64,000 nucleotides of DNA from Cupriavidus basilensis (GTDB lineage Bacteria > Pseudomonadota > Gammaproteobacteria > Burkholderiales > Burkholderiaceae), in the NCBI RefSeq assembly GCF_000832305.1, contig NZ_CP010537.1, positions 1,302,001-1,366,000 on the forward strand. The letters are read 5' to 3'. A program made the translations under genes and the position numbers. Below are positions 15,958 to 24,579 of the stretch, piece after piece. The notes beneath the pieces are model-generated. The model did not search any database. It saw only the letters and a program-made list of their open reading frames with translations, and had not been told where the DNA came from. Position 1 is the first letter of the stretch, and every line of letters starts with the position of its first letter.

Positions 15958-18273
15958 TCAAAGGGTGTACTTCAGGCTCAGGTAGAACGTGCGCTGCGGG
16001 AAGGGGTGGAACAGGAAGTACTTGTGATTGTTCAGGTTGTCCACGCCCAGCGCACCGCTCCAATGCTTGTCTAGCTGGTAGTGCATGCGCGCATCCATCA
16101 CGAAGAAGCTCTCGAAGCCCTGGTAGGTCGCGGGGTTGATATCGGTGTTGTCGACCGTCGCGTACACGCGGCTGCTATAGCGCGCTGCCAGCGTGTAAGC
16201 CCATTTGTTGTCAGGCCGATAGGTTGCCGCCACCGTGCCGCGCCACGTGGGCACGTAGGGCACGCGCTTGCCGACCGCCGTCGCGCCGGGCGTGGTAGGC
16301 ACATAGCTGTCGTCCGAGAGAATCCGGGAGTTGACATAGGTGACGTTGCCCGAGAGCGTCAGGCCGTTGATCAGCACATGGTCTTGCTGGCCGGCCAGCT
16401 CGAGCCCCAGTTGCCGTGTCTTGCCCACGTTCTGCGTAAAGGAGACAGGCGTGGCGAATCCGGCAATGGTCGAGGTCTGGGAGATCAGCGCGTTCCTGAC
16501 GTACTCGCTGAAGGCGGAAACGCGCAGCTTGCCCTCGCTGGTGTGGCGCTCAATGGCAAGTTCGCCCGACAGGACGCGCTCCGGTTGCAGGAACGGATTG
16601 GCCTGGGTGAACGTCGTCCCGGTCTGCACGCTCTGGTAGAGCTCGCCGACCGTCGGGAAGCGAAGCGCCTTGCCGAACGAGCCGGTCACCGACCACAGCT
16701 GGCTGGCCTCCCAAGTCAGCGACGTCTTGGGGGAGAAGCCGGATTTGTCCACGCTGGGCTGCTGGATCGGCACCCCCACGCCGTTGCTGCCAATGGCGTA
16801 GTTGAACCCGTCATGGGCGCGCCACATCTCATAGCGGCCGCCCAGCGTAGCCTGCAGGCTCGGTGTCATGCGCCAGACGTCCTGCAGCCAGAGCGCGCCG
16901 GTCTGCGTCTTGCCCTGCGAGGTGCTGAACAGCGCGCCATTGCCACCGGAGACCCAGTTGGTGGTGCTGTAGGTCGGGCTGCTCAGCTTGAACTGGTCGT
17001 AGTGGGCGCCAAAGCTGACGATGTTCGCGCCGGCGATGCCCTGCGGCCGCCAGATGCCCTTGACGTCGAGGGTGGACCAGCCGGAGCCGCTCATGTCGGT
17101 GGTCCGGCCCGGCCCACCCGTCAGCGCCGCCGGATAGAGCCCGGTGGACAAGCGGCTCGAATCCTGCAGATAGTAGAAATTGCTGACAATGGCCTCCCAG
17201 TCGAACAGCCCCTGCGTGCGGGTCCCGACCTTCAGGCTCTGCATCAGGTGCTCCTGATCAACGTTGTTGCTGGAAAACTGGCCCGCGATGGTGCTGGCGC
17301 TGTACGCGAATCCGCCGATATTGACGTTGCCGCCCGACGCGCCGTAGAAGGGCGAGCCGGATGTCGTGCTCAGGTAGGTTTGCGCGCTCGCCTTCGAACT
17401 GTTCTGCCAATAGCCCAGCGTGTAGACCGCGCTCAACGTCGGCGTGAAATCGTAGCCCAGCTTGACGGTGGCGTTGTCCTGCAGCGTATGGATGAAATTG
17501 CCCGCGCCGATTACCTGGATGGCGCCACCGGTCCGGTTGCGGTCGGCGTATGCGCCCGTGATGACCGGCAGGCCGGCGCCGGCGGCGGCCGTCGACTGGC
17601 CGACGGTGGCGAAGCTGAGCGGCTGGCTGAAGCTGTTGAGGTGGTTCGCGCTGAACCACCACGAGAACTTTCCGGTGCGGTCCCCCAGTGTGGCGCCGAC
17701 CTGCTGCGCCGGCTCGTTCTGGTCGGTGCCGTATTTGCTGAACTGCTGGATGGCGCCCGTGACTTCCAGGTTGCCCTCGAACGTCTTCGGCATGCGCGTG
17801 GTGATCTCGGTCACGGCACCATAGGAGTTGCCCGGATACGCTGCGGCGAACGGGCCATACATGACGTCGACCCGGTCGATCGATTGCGGCGTCACCATGA
17901 ACCACTGCGGGGAGCCGTTGCCGTTGTTGTTGTTGATCAGGGTCGACAGCAAGACCCCGTCGGCATAGATCAGGCTGCGCGCGCTGGCGTTGATGCCGGT
18001 GGTGCGGGTCGCCATCGGAGACTGGGTGTCGCCGATAAAACGCTTGCGCACCAGCACGTCGGGCAGGTATTTCAGGGCATCTTCCGCGCCCATCACGTTG
18101 ATGGCCTGCGCGGCTTGTTCGCCGGTGATGCTCGCGGTGGTCTGCGGCAACTGGTTCTTCTCGGCAAACGAGCGGGTCTCGGTCACCTGGACCGCAGGCA
18201 GGCTCTGTTCGTCGGCGGCCTCGGCCAGCGTGCCGATGGTGCCAAGGATGACTAGGGGCAGCAGCGTGCGCAT
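15958..18273 (-). CDS. TonB-dependent outer-membrane receptor
   Basis: This 771-residue protein has a signal peptide ending near AEAAD, a TonB-box-like LPAVQVTET, a plug domain (about residues 45-160, containing RSLIYADGVLLSTLINNNNG and VDVMYGPFAAAYPGNSYGAV) and a long beta-barrel with alternating aromatic strands to the C-terminus (TFYLSLKYTL). Such receptors import metal chelates or other scarce nutrients with energy from TonB-ExbBD. It follows the DUF2946 gene by 84 bases on the same strand. DUF2946 proteins are often found beside copper-related receptors, so copper is the best guess, but the binding residues cannot be read here. Confidence 0.92.
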   Translation of the reverse strand: MRTLLPLVILGTIGTLAEAADEQSLPAVQVTETRSFAEKNQLPQTTASITGEQAAQAINVMGAEDALKYLPDVLVRKRFIGDTQSPMATRTTGINASARSLIYADGVLLSTLINNNNGNGSPQWFMVTPQSIDRVDVMYGPFAAAYPGNSYGAVTEITTRMPKTFEGNLEVTGAIQQFSKYGTDQNEPAQQVGATLGDRTGKFSWWFSANHLNSFSQPLSFATVGQSTAAAGAGLPVITGAYADRNRTGGAIQVIGAGNFIHTLQDNATVKLGYDFTPTLSAVYTLGYWQNSSKASAQTYLSTTSGSPFYGASGGNVNIGGFAYSASTIAGQFSSNNVDQEHLMQSLKVGTRTQGLFDWEAIVSNFYYLQDSSRLSTGLYPAALTGGPGRTTDMSGSGWSTLDVKGIWRPQGIAGANIVSFGAHYDQFKLSSPTYSTTNWVSGGNGALFSTSQGKTQTGALWLQDVWRMTPSLQATLGGRYEMWRAHDGFNYAIGSNGVGVPIQQPSVDKSGFSPKTSLTWEASQLWSVTGSFGKALRFPTVGELYQSVQTGTTFTQANPFLQPERVLSGELAIERHTSEGKLRVSAFSEYVRNALISQTSTIAGFATPVSFTQNVGKTRQLGLELAGQQDHVLINGLTLSGNVTYVNSRILSDDSYVPTTPGATAVGKRVPYVPTWRGTVAATYRPDNKWAYTLAARYSSRVYATVDNTDINPATYQGFESFFVMDARMHYQLDKHWSGALGVDNLNNHKYFLFHPFPQRTFYLSLKYTL

Positions 18274-18357
18274 GATTGGGTCTACCTCAAATCGTTGTCC
18301 GGCGCCCGCGCGCAGGTGCGTGCGGACGCCACGATCACGCCAAAGGGCGTGCGTTGC

Positions 18358-18732
18358 TTACAGACTGGATCGAGGTAGGGCCGGAGGGTCCCTGGGGCGT
18401 CCTGAAGGAAAGGCCCCGAGTGGCGTGAAGCGGGTGACCAGCACGTGCGGCGTGGCGACCACCAGCAGCGGGATTGCCGACAGCGCCGCGGGCGCAAGGG
18501 TAGGCAGCGGCACATGGTCCGCCAGCAGATCGCAATAGCCGCAGGCGTTCAGCGAGCTGCCCGGCATGTCATGCGGCGCATTGCCCGGGTGGGCGGCCGA
18601 GCAGATGACGGCTTCGGGATCGCTGGCCTGGGCCGCGGCCACGAACTGGCTGACTGCCGGCGCAAGCACGATGAGCCACATGGCGATCAGGCCAAGCCAT
18701 GCGGTCAAGCGGATGCGGCGGGTAAGCGTCAT
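18358..18732 (-). CDS. DUF2946 family protein
   Basis: The 124-residue product begins with a hydrophobic segment (LTAWLGLIAMWLIVLAPAVS) that works as a signal or anchor, then carries the DUF2946 cysteine motif NACGYCDLLADHVPLPTL with a preceding Cys-Ser-Ala-Ala-His. The Cys/His/Met content suggests metal contact. Genes of this family commonly sit next to TonB receptors and copper-handling genes; here it is directly upstream of a TonB receptor and likely co-transcribed. The function is not experimentally settled. Confidence 0.8.
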   Translation of the reverse strand: MTLTRRIRLTAWLGLIAMWLIVLAPAVSQFVAAAQASDPEAVICSAAHPGNAPHDMPGSSLNACGYCDLLADHVPLPTLAPAALSAIPLLVVATPHVLVTRFTPLGAFPSGRPRDPPALPRSSL

Positions 18733-18874
18733 TGTTATAGGCGAGCGGGCGCGGCGCAGTCTACCCCAGCCAAGCCGAGGTGTGATCAGGCAGGCTGCGC
18801 GTCATTTTGACACAGGCAAGGACCTGGGGATGGGCGGGGTATGGCCGTCAAGCAGCGAAATCGTAGGGTTCCGC

Positions 18875-20254
18875 TCATTGAGCTGGCCTCGCCGGTTGCG
18901 CCGAATGCGCCGTTTGCCAGGCGGCGAACTCGGACGGCCGCAGACCGTACCTGGCCAGCACACCCTCGTGCAGCCGCCGCAGCTCCTCCACGATCAGCGC
19001 CTGTACATTGCTGCGCTCGGCTTGCGGCACATTGGCCATGACGGCCAGGTGAATCAGCGAGAGCGCATCCTGGCCGGGATGGGTTACCACTTCGCGGATG
19101 GTCTGCTTGATCAGTTCACGCCAGGCCAGGCGTGCCGGGTCCGGTTCCGCCAGGGCTTGCTTGATGGCCAGGTACTCTTGCGTCGATCGCTCGTAGGACC
19201 AGACGTAAAGATCGCGCAGCAATTCCACGCGTGTCATTTCATACAAGCCGAGGATGGCCCGGCTGTAAGCGTGATCGGGTACATCAAGAAAGGTAAGCGG
19301 ACATAGGTTTGCGCGGAAGAGCGGCAAATTGGCGGCCAGCCGCGAGGTCCGCTTGTTGATGTCCGCGAACGGTTGCAGGTAAGGCAGGTGCACCATCACG
19401 AAGAAGGATTGCTCGAAAGGGTCGGTAATGCGATTCGCTTTGTCCAGCAGGTTATCCAGTGCCTCGTCGAGCTGTTGAGGCGCCGATAGCGGCCGATACA
19501 CGCTTTTGCCGATGTCCACGGCATGTTGCCGGATCCGGCCTTCATCGGTCGGGTTGGGTAACAGGTTCTCCGACAAGGCGCTATGCAGGTTCATCAGCAT
19601 GTAGCGATCGAACCTGGCTGTCCCGATGTTCTCCACCAACAACTCGATGGCGGTCTTGTGGTTGAGGATCATCTGGGTTTCGATGGCCGCCTTGCCTTGC
19701 GCAGCCTTGCCATGCTCGATCAACTCGAGGGTATCGAGCCGGGAATAGGTATTCCCTTCCAGATGGCTCGACGCCCAAGACAGATCGATCAGCAGCCGGC
19801 TCAGGATGGCCCGGCTGTATGTGCCCGCGGGCGCGTCAGCCTGTGCGGTCTTGCCCATCTTGTGCAACTGGCGGCGCAGCGATTCCGACAGGTACCAGGT
19901 GACGTTGGGCTGATAGGCGTCAAGAAAATCGTGCTGGTAACCGACTGGCTTGCGTGCCTGCGGCGGTTGATCGATGTATGCCAGGATATCCCGGCTGTCG
20001 GCTGACAGTGGGATGAACCCGGGGAAGCGGTCTTGCTCGATGGCCAGGGCGGCTGGCGCTGCGGATCCCACCACAAGGTAACGGCGGGCGCGGCCTTTGC
20101 CTGCCGGACAGATGATGCCCGCATCGACCCATTGGCTTAGCCAGCGTTGCGCTGTCCGGCGCGCCACCAAGGGGTGAGCCGCCAGTAATTCCGCCAGAGT
20201 CAGTCCGGCCGGGGAGGCTTGAATGCTCTTCAGTATTTCGTGGTCTGCGGACAT
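18875..20254 (-). CDS. Winged-helix Fic-fold protein with degenerate active site
   Basis: This 459-residue protein has an N-terminal winged helix (residues 1-65, LAELLAAHPLVARRTAQRWL) and a Fic domain. Fic enzymes transfer AMP or other groups using HPFx(D/E)GNGR. Here the loop reads YLQPFADINKRTSR (residues 292-305): Gln replaces the catalytic His and Ile replaces the first Gly. An inhibitory-helix motif SSHLEGN is intact near 162-168. The start at 20254 (MSADHEILKSIQ) begins right before the HTH; the frame continues upstream through repeats. A phased repeat array 28 bases upstream suggests self-regulation. Loss of AMPylation is inferred; a DNA-binding or ligand-sensing role is likely. Confidence 0.85.
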   Translation of the reverse strand: MSADHEILKSIQASPAGLTLAELLAAHPLVARRTAQRWLSQWVDAGIICPAGKGRARRYLVVGSAAPAALAIEQDRFPGFIPLSADSRDILAYIDQPPQARKPVGYQHDFLDAYQPNVTWYLSESLRRQLHKMGKTAQADAPAGTYSRAILSRLLIDLSWASSHLEGNTYSRLDTLELIEHGKAAQGKAAIETQMILNHKTAIELLVENIGTARFDRYMLMNLHSALSENLLPNPTDEGRIRQHAVDIGKSVYRPLSAPQQLDEALDNLLDKANRITDPFEQSFFVMVHLPYLQPFADINKRTSRLAANLPLFRANLCPLTFLDVPDHAYSRAILGLYEMTRVELLRDLYVWSYERSTQEYLAIKQALAEPDPARLAWRELIKQTIREVVTHPGQDALSLIHLAVMANVPQAERSNVQALIVEELRRLHEGVLARYGLRPSEFAAWQTAHSAQPARPAQ

Positions 20255-20281
20255 GGGAGGTTGGGCGTTCGGTTCAGTCGG

Positions 20282-20370
20282 TGGCGCGATTGTGGCGCGA
20301 TTTGTCCAATCGCGCCACTTCGATGGCGCGATTGTGGCGCGATTGTGGCGCGATGACCGAAACCGCGCCA
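20282..20370. promoter_or_regulatory. Phased array of TGGCGCGAT operator-like repeats
   Basis: Five exact direct copies of TGGCGCGAT start at 20282, 20293, 20324, 20335 and 20346. Within the pair and the triple they are spaced exactly 11 bp, about one helical turn. One exact inverted copy lies at 20309-20317 and one near copy (ACCGCGCCA) at 20362-20370. The array lies 28 to 116 bases upstream of the Fic-fold protein start, and its best explanation is an operator for the winged helix of that protein. Confidence 0.7.
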
Positions 20371-20465
20371 CCGCACGGATATGGGTCATTCTGGCGTCCA
20401 ACGGCAAAAAAGCTGTATTAATATGATCTATAAGGCATTTTTCGCAATGAGCCCGCGTAGCAGAT

Positions 20466-20564
20466 ATGCAGCTTTCCGAACAGCAGGTCCTGGCGCTCGC
20501 GCCAGACAGCGGTGCCGCCAGCATGGCAATTGCTGGGCTGAAGCGATCCAGAAGCAGGACGTGA
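20466..20564 (+). pseudogene. Possible stub of a SWIM zinc-finger protein N-terminus
   Basis: A short frame reads MQLSEQQVLALAPDSGAAS and stops after 32 residues. The first half resembles the conserved start of bacterial SWIM zinc-finger proteins (a QVLALAPD motif), and the next 100 bases have a faint resemblance to the following segment in another phase. No SWIM cysteines follow. The rest of the gap from 20565 to 20927 shows nothing I can name. Confidence 0.35.
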
Positions 20565-20927
20565 GCCTGTGGGCAGCGAAACAAGGGTTCGTGACGAATC
20601 GAGCAGAGCAGGGCGCGGCCGACTTTGTGATCCGTCGGGGCGAGTCGGGGCGGCGACTCGAAGCGCGGGGAATTTCCATGTTCGGCGGTGCCGATCCCAC
20701 ATTCCTTGCGCGGGCCGCCCGGTAAGACGAGGCAAGAGTGCACGGCCGGAGCTACGTGCGCCACGAAACCTGGCTCGAAAGCGGCCAATGCCCCGGGTTG
20801 CAGTTCGAGGAATTATGCTTTTTCCTCAGCTATTGCTGGAGGGTGTCGGCAGACGCAGTCTCAGCGGCCGCCCCGGTTTCGATCAATCCGGCGCACATTT
20901 CTCGCAATCAAATCCTGTTCTTTCCCC

Positions 20928-21380
20928 TCACGGCGTCAGGCACATCCGTGCAAACTCTCTGCAATCGTCGTTCGCGGCGGGATGTCGCAGCACCGCGTCA
21001 AGCGCATCCACGAAGGCCGCAACGGTTGGGCCGCCTTGCGCCTCGCGCTCGGCTTCGTCCATGCGCATCATGCGGTCCAGGAACGCTACCACTTGCGTGC
21101 TCGGCTGCCGCTTTAGCGACGCCAGCAACTGCGCTGCATAGGCGCCCACGGGCTGGCGCTCAATCAGCGACCCGAAGGGGCCAGGGCCACCATAATCCAG
21201 CTCGGGATACGTTTCGATCAGGGCCAATATGCGCGCCAGGACATCTTGATAGTCTTGGCTTTCGAGCGCATCCAGGTGTTCGTAGATGCGATCGATCACA
21301 ATCCATTTGTCACCCTGTGCTCGAGCCTCCGCGGCCGCCTTGTCGAGGTTGGAAAAAATTGAATCGGAATCTGGATTCAT
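20928..21380 (-). CDS. Hypothetical cytoplasmic protein behind a heptamer repeat
   Basis: This 150-residue protein starts MNPDSDSIFSNLDKAAAEAR, with CCGGAG 9 bases upstream of the ATG. It is acidic and mostly helical, with no membrane segment and no domain I know. Only 14 bases separate the start codon from 18 tandem copies of a 7-bp repeat. The same frame is open through that repeat to about 21575, so an N-terminally extended form with heptapeptide repeats is formally possible. The repeat makes length variation in the leader likely. Confidence 0.65.
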   Translation of the reverse strand: MNPDSDSIFSNLDKAAAEARAQGDKWIVIDRIYEHLDALESQDYQDVLARILALIETYPELDYGGPGPFGSLIERQPVGAYAAQLLASLKRQPSTQVVAFLDRMMRMDEAEREAQGGPTVAAFVDALDAVLRHPAANDDCREFARMCLTP

Positions 21381-21394
21381 TGTCACGCTCCGGA

Positions 21395-21520
21395 GTAACA
21401 GGTAACAGGTAACAGGTAACAGGTAACAGGTAACAGGTAACAGGTAACAGGTAACAGGTAACAGGTAACAGGTAACAGGTAACAGGTAACAGGTAACAGG
21501 TAACAGGTAACAGGTAACAG
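21395..21520 (+). repeat. 18 perfect tandem copies of GTAACAG
   Basis: The unit GTAACAG is repeated exactly 18 times without interruption over 126 bases. On the minus strand the unit is CTGTTAC. It lies between the ribosome binding site of the downstream 150-residue gene and its probable promoter. A 12-bp unit (AGGTCGGAAAGC) repeated twice follows at 21519-21542. Perfect copies imply recent or ongoing slippage. Confidence 0.97.
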
Positions 21521-21981
21521 GTCGGAAAGCAGGTCGGAAAGCTTGTTTGAGTGAGGGCTGAGCGCTACCGCCCACGACGGCAATCCGCCGATCCGGTTGA
21601 CGAGGTGATGGGTGATGCGATCGGCACGTGGCGTGATAACACGCGACGAAAGATGCACTTTACCCCTGGGCTGTGTGGCTTGTCTGCAAAATGGGGCGTT
21701 TTCTTGATGGTTCTCGGCGGGGGGGGCGCCGATCAGTGGCTAGTGCGCTGGCCGCCAATCATCCGGTCGACCTCATCGTCCGTCGCCACCACGGCGCGCG
21801 GCAGGTCGCGCAGCGCGCCCAGCACCGGTCAGGCCCGTATCCGCTGCGAGGCGGCCGCAGTCACCTGCGCGCAAGCCAGGCCTGGACTTCAGCGTGAGTC
21901 CTGCATGGCAACACTCGGGCGAGCAATGGATCGCGCTGCGTCAGGGTGTGCAACTCCCGGAAATTGCCGGGAGCACGGAAG
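21521..21981. other. Intergenic stretch with no recognisable gene
   Basis: Apart from the 12-bp direct duplication at its left edge I see no coding or RNA feature here. The region presumably contains the promoter of the heptamer-preceded gene on the minus strand, but no clear -35/-10 pair stands out. Confidence 0.45.
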
Positions 21982-22263
21982 TTACCCCCGGGACGCACGC
22001 CGGATAAACCAGCCGGTCAGGACAGACGTCACGCTCATCGGCACGAAGATGCCCAGAAAAATCACGGGCCACAAGTCGCCGAGATCCCAGCCGCCGGAGT
22101 GTGCCCAGTTCGGTGTCACGCACCAAAGTACAGGGAGGCTCGCACACACTGCAGACAGACCAATGGATTCGATGATTGGATGGGCCGCCCCTTTGATCAG
22201 AAAGCCGGCGAGGATACCTGCAAAAATAGGAACAACGAGAACGAAGTAAAGAGTGGGATCCAT
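21982..22263 (-). CDS. Small integral membrane protein
   Basis: The 93-residue protein starts MDPTLYFVLVVPIFAGILAG and has three hydrophobic segments (residues 4-23, about 35-52 and about 66-85), so it is probably a small inner-membrane protein. The alternative ATG at 22293 would add ten polar residues; neither start has a good Shine-Dalgarno. No family is recognised and no partner gene is adjacent. Confidence 0.5.
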   Translation of the reverse strand: MDPTLYFVLVVPIFAGILAGFLIKGAAHPIIESIGLSAVCASLPVLWCVTPNWAHSGGWDLGDLWPVIFLGIFVPMSVTSVLTGWFIRRASRG

Positions 22264-22409
22264 GCGTATGTGGGCATTGAGCGTACCGCCCATGACTTGC
22301 GCATCGGCCGGAATTCAGCAATCTACCTAATTTTCTGTCGGTAAATCGTCAAAAATTGCAAATTCAGCAATATTTAACGAATCCGAACTTTTCGATGGAC
22401 AGCGCTCTT

Positions 22410-23195
22410 CTACCGCAGCGCTACCGCCTCGAAGCTTGCCACCACGGCATTGCCGGCGCCGAGCAGGTCGAGCTGGCGGCCCGCAATGCGGTAGCGCCGT
22501 ACCGTTTCCAGAGCGTGCAGGAACTGCGTTTCCTGGGCCATGCCCTGCGCGCAGGCCATCATGGTGCCCGCCAGGCCTTTGAAGCGAAGCTGGTCGCCAT
22601 CGGCTTCATAGCCGCCCATCAGGCTGTTACAGCCGCCATTGCCTGACAGCCGCGCTTCGTTCGTGGCGAGGATCAGGTGCGGTTCGCGCTGGCGCTCCGC
22701 CACGCTGACCGGCGCATCGCCCAGCCGCGTGAGCTTCCAGTAGGTCCCGCGCAACGGGCTGTCAGGCACCTGTGCCGTTGGCTTCTCCGATGCCTTCCCC
22801 TCGCCCCTGGAAGCCGATACCAGCCGCAACTGGAGCGGCGCCTTGTTGCCGTCCAGCGCCGGGACATGCGTGTCGGTGGTAAACAGCAACCGGCCATGCT
22901 GCCGGATCACCGCCCGCACGGCGTATCGATGGCCAGGCTCGATCGCCTGGTCCTGGTAGGCAACCCCGAAATGGAAGGGCGGCTGGCCCGCCGGATCCAG
23001 CGTGGACCGGCCGATAACCAGGGCTGGCGCGCCAGCGCGCGACACATCTTGCAGCGTGACTTCGAACACGGCATCGGGAGGCAGCGCGATACGCTCGCGA
23101 TAGGTCGCCGTGCCCGTCACGATACCGGCCAGCGCAGGTAACGCCAGGGTGGCAGCGAATGCGGCAAGGGTTTGGCGTGCGGGGTTCTTCCACAT
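22410..23195 (-). CDS. YbaY-like and META domain envelope protein
   Basis: This is a 261-residue exported protein. I chose MWKNPARQTLAAFAATLALP as the start because it makes a normal signal peptide ending at ALAG; in-frame ATGs at 23219 and 23228 would lengthen it. Residues 25-125 resemble the YbaY domain (GTATYRERIALPPDAVFEVT), and the C-terminal 115 residues form an HslJ-like META domain (TYWKLTRLGDAPV, ARLSGNGGCNSLMGGYEADG, TMMACAQGM). The two-domain pairing occurs in envelope stress or heat-shock lipoproteins of proteobacteria. There is no lipobox here. Confidence 0.85.
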   Translation of the reverse strand: MWKNPARQTLAAFAATLALPALAGIVTGTATYRERIALPPDAVFEVTLQDVSRAGAPALVIGRSTLDPAGQPPFHFGVAYQDQAIEPGHRYAVRAVIRQHGRLLFTTDTHVPALDGNKAPLQLRLVSASRGEGKASEKPTAQVPDSPLRGTYWKLTRLGDAPVSVAERQREPHLILATNEARLSGNGGCNSLMGGYEADGDQLRFKGLAGTMMACAQGMAQETQFLHALETVRRYRIAGRQLDLLGAGNAVVASFEAVALR

Positions 23196-23288
23196 GGTCT
23201 TGTCCGTTCTCAGGTTCATTGGGTGCAATCGTGAAGCGTTCGCGCCATCGCGATCAGGTAGTTTGCCAGGCTGGGAAACAACGGCTGA

Positions 23289-23882
23289 CTATATGCCAAG
23301 CCGCTCTTTGAGTGCATCGGTAGTCAGCGCCCCCGAAAACGTCAACATCTCGCCCCCAGGGCCCTGATATACGGCAAATGGCACGCTGTCCAGCTTCAAG
23401 CGTAGAAAGTACTCGGTGTTGGCCTTGACCTGGCTCACGGCATTTTCCGGGGTCTGCGCGGCGGAGACCTCAAGCCCGCCTTTGCGAGCATCGAGCAAGG
23501 CTTCATGATTGTCCATTTCCCTGACGGCGTTCTGGCTACCGAGCAGGTAGGCGCCCTGCTGCGCGGATTTTTCCGGGGTCAGCAGTCCGATTGGGATCCA
23601 GATGAAATGCGCGGACGACAGCAGTGGCTTCGCTGCCTTCCAGAGCTCACCGCAATGGGGGCACTGCGGATCAAAGAAGATATAGATCTTCCTGGCGCTG
23701 AGCACATTGCCGGCATTGAACCCGTGCGTGTTGCTTGCCACGGACTCGATCGACAGCGTGACAGCCGGCTGCTGGGCGACGCCAGACGGCGCGGGATTCG
23801 CATCGACTTTGGCTTTCTCTCCGCAACCGTAAATCTGGACGATGAGCGCTGCGCAGATCGGCAGCAGTAATGTTCTTTTCAT
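23289..23882 (-). CDS. DsbC/DsbG-like thioredoxin-fold lipoprotein
   Basis: The 197-residue product has a lipoprotein-type signal ending IYGCGEK, with the acylated Cys at residue 20. The thioredoxin-like domain has the active site FFDPQCPHCGELWKAAKPLL (CPHC) and a later cis-Pro segment DSVPFAVYQG. CPHC with FDP before it is typical of periplasmic disulfide oxidoreductases of the DsbC/DsbG class, but the N-terminal dimerisation domain is short or absent. It probably acts in the periplasm, anchored to a membrane. No partner DsbD gene is nearby. Confidence 0.85.
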   Translation of the reverse strand: MKRTLLLPICAALIVQIYGCGEKAKVDANPAPSGVAQQPAVTLSIESVASNTHGFNAGNVLSARKIYIFFDPQCPHCGELWKAAKPLLSSAHFIWIPIGLLTPEKSAQQGAYLLGSQNAVREMDNHEALLDARKGGLEVSAAQTPENAVSQVKANTEYFLRLKLDSVPFAVYQGPGGEMLTFSGALTTDALKERLGI

Positions 23883-23927
23883 ATGGATATCGTTTCAAGT
23901 AGGATTCAGCAAGAAAGCCGTCAGCCT

Positions 23928-24473
23928 TCAGCCGATGGCACCAAGCGCAATGAGCTTCGAGATCGTATTGAAATTGCGAGTCGTCGCGGCCACCTTGAGC
24001 TTTCTCTCGATGAAATTGTTGTTGGCCTTCAGTTCGCTGTATTTCGTGGCGCACAACACATACGCCATGTCGCCGACCACCTGCACCTGGTCTGGCGCAT
24101 GTCCAAGCGCATGGAACGCTTCGAGCCACGCATCTTCAGGCTCGGACGCAAGCAGCGTGAAATAGAGCTTGGCGGGATCGGCGCCCTTGAACGGGTTGTT
24201 CTCCATCGCTTCGTTGAAGTACGGCGCCGACCTTGCCAGGACCTTGATATCGCCGCCAAACCGTTCCTTGATGACATCGTGAACCAGATCCTCGATGGCG
24301 GACTGGTTCAGGTTCGTGGAAGCCATGACGTTGCCGCTCTGGATGTAGGTTCTCACGTTGCGCAGCCCCGCTTCTTCCAGGGCCGCGCGCAGCGGTGCCA
24401 TGAGCACCTTGTTCTTTCCCGTCGGCATCACACCGCGCAACAGAATGATCTTGTCTTCATGGTTCGACGCCAT
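23928..24473 (-). CDS. DUF1697 family protein
   Basis: This 181-residue cytoplasmic protein fits DUF1697: HEDKIILLRGVMPTGKNKVL at the N-terminus, LRAALEEAGLRNVRTYIQSG next and a C-terminal helix pair with ARNF-like TTRNFNTISKLIAL. The start MASNHED at 24473 is chosen because the preceding frame has no conserved content. The function of the family is unknown; it is often monocistronic, as here. Confidence 0.8.
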   Translation of the reverse strand: MASNHEDKIILLRGVMPTGKNKVLMAPLRAALEEAGLRNVRTYIQSGNVMASTNLNQSAIEDLVHDVIKERFGGDIKVLARSAPYFNEAMENNPFKGADPAKLYFTLLASEPEDAWLEAFHALGHAPDQVQVVGDMAYVLCATKYSELKANNNFIERKLKVAATTRNFNTISKLIALGAIG

Positions 24474-24579
24474 CGTGAATGTCTCGGCTGCTAAACGCCA
24501 AGTATAGACTGCGTCGCTTCCATGTAGGAGCCAACCATAATGGACCGGCTGACCGAGCGCTATCACATCGAGGCCCGCG

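Noticed and set aside
16081..18255. A 724-codon open frame on the plus strand
   Set aside because: It lies wholly antisense to the TonB receptor, is rich in Arg/Ala/Gly with no domain motif, and reflects GC-rich third positions of the real gene.
20282..20370. Replication-origin iterons
   Set aside because: There is no rep, parAB or DnaA-box context, and the nearby gene encodes a winged-helix Fic-fold protein, so an operator is more likely.
21395..21520. CRISPR array suggested by the dense repeat
   Set aside because: The 7-bp units are contiguous, without spacers, and there are no cas genes nearby.
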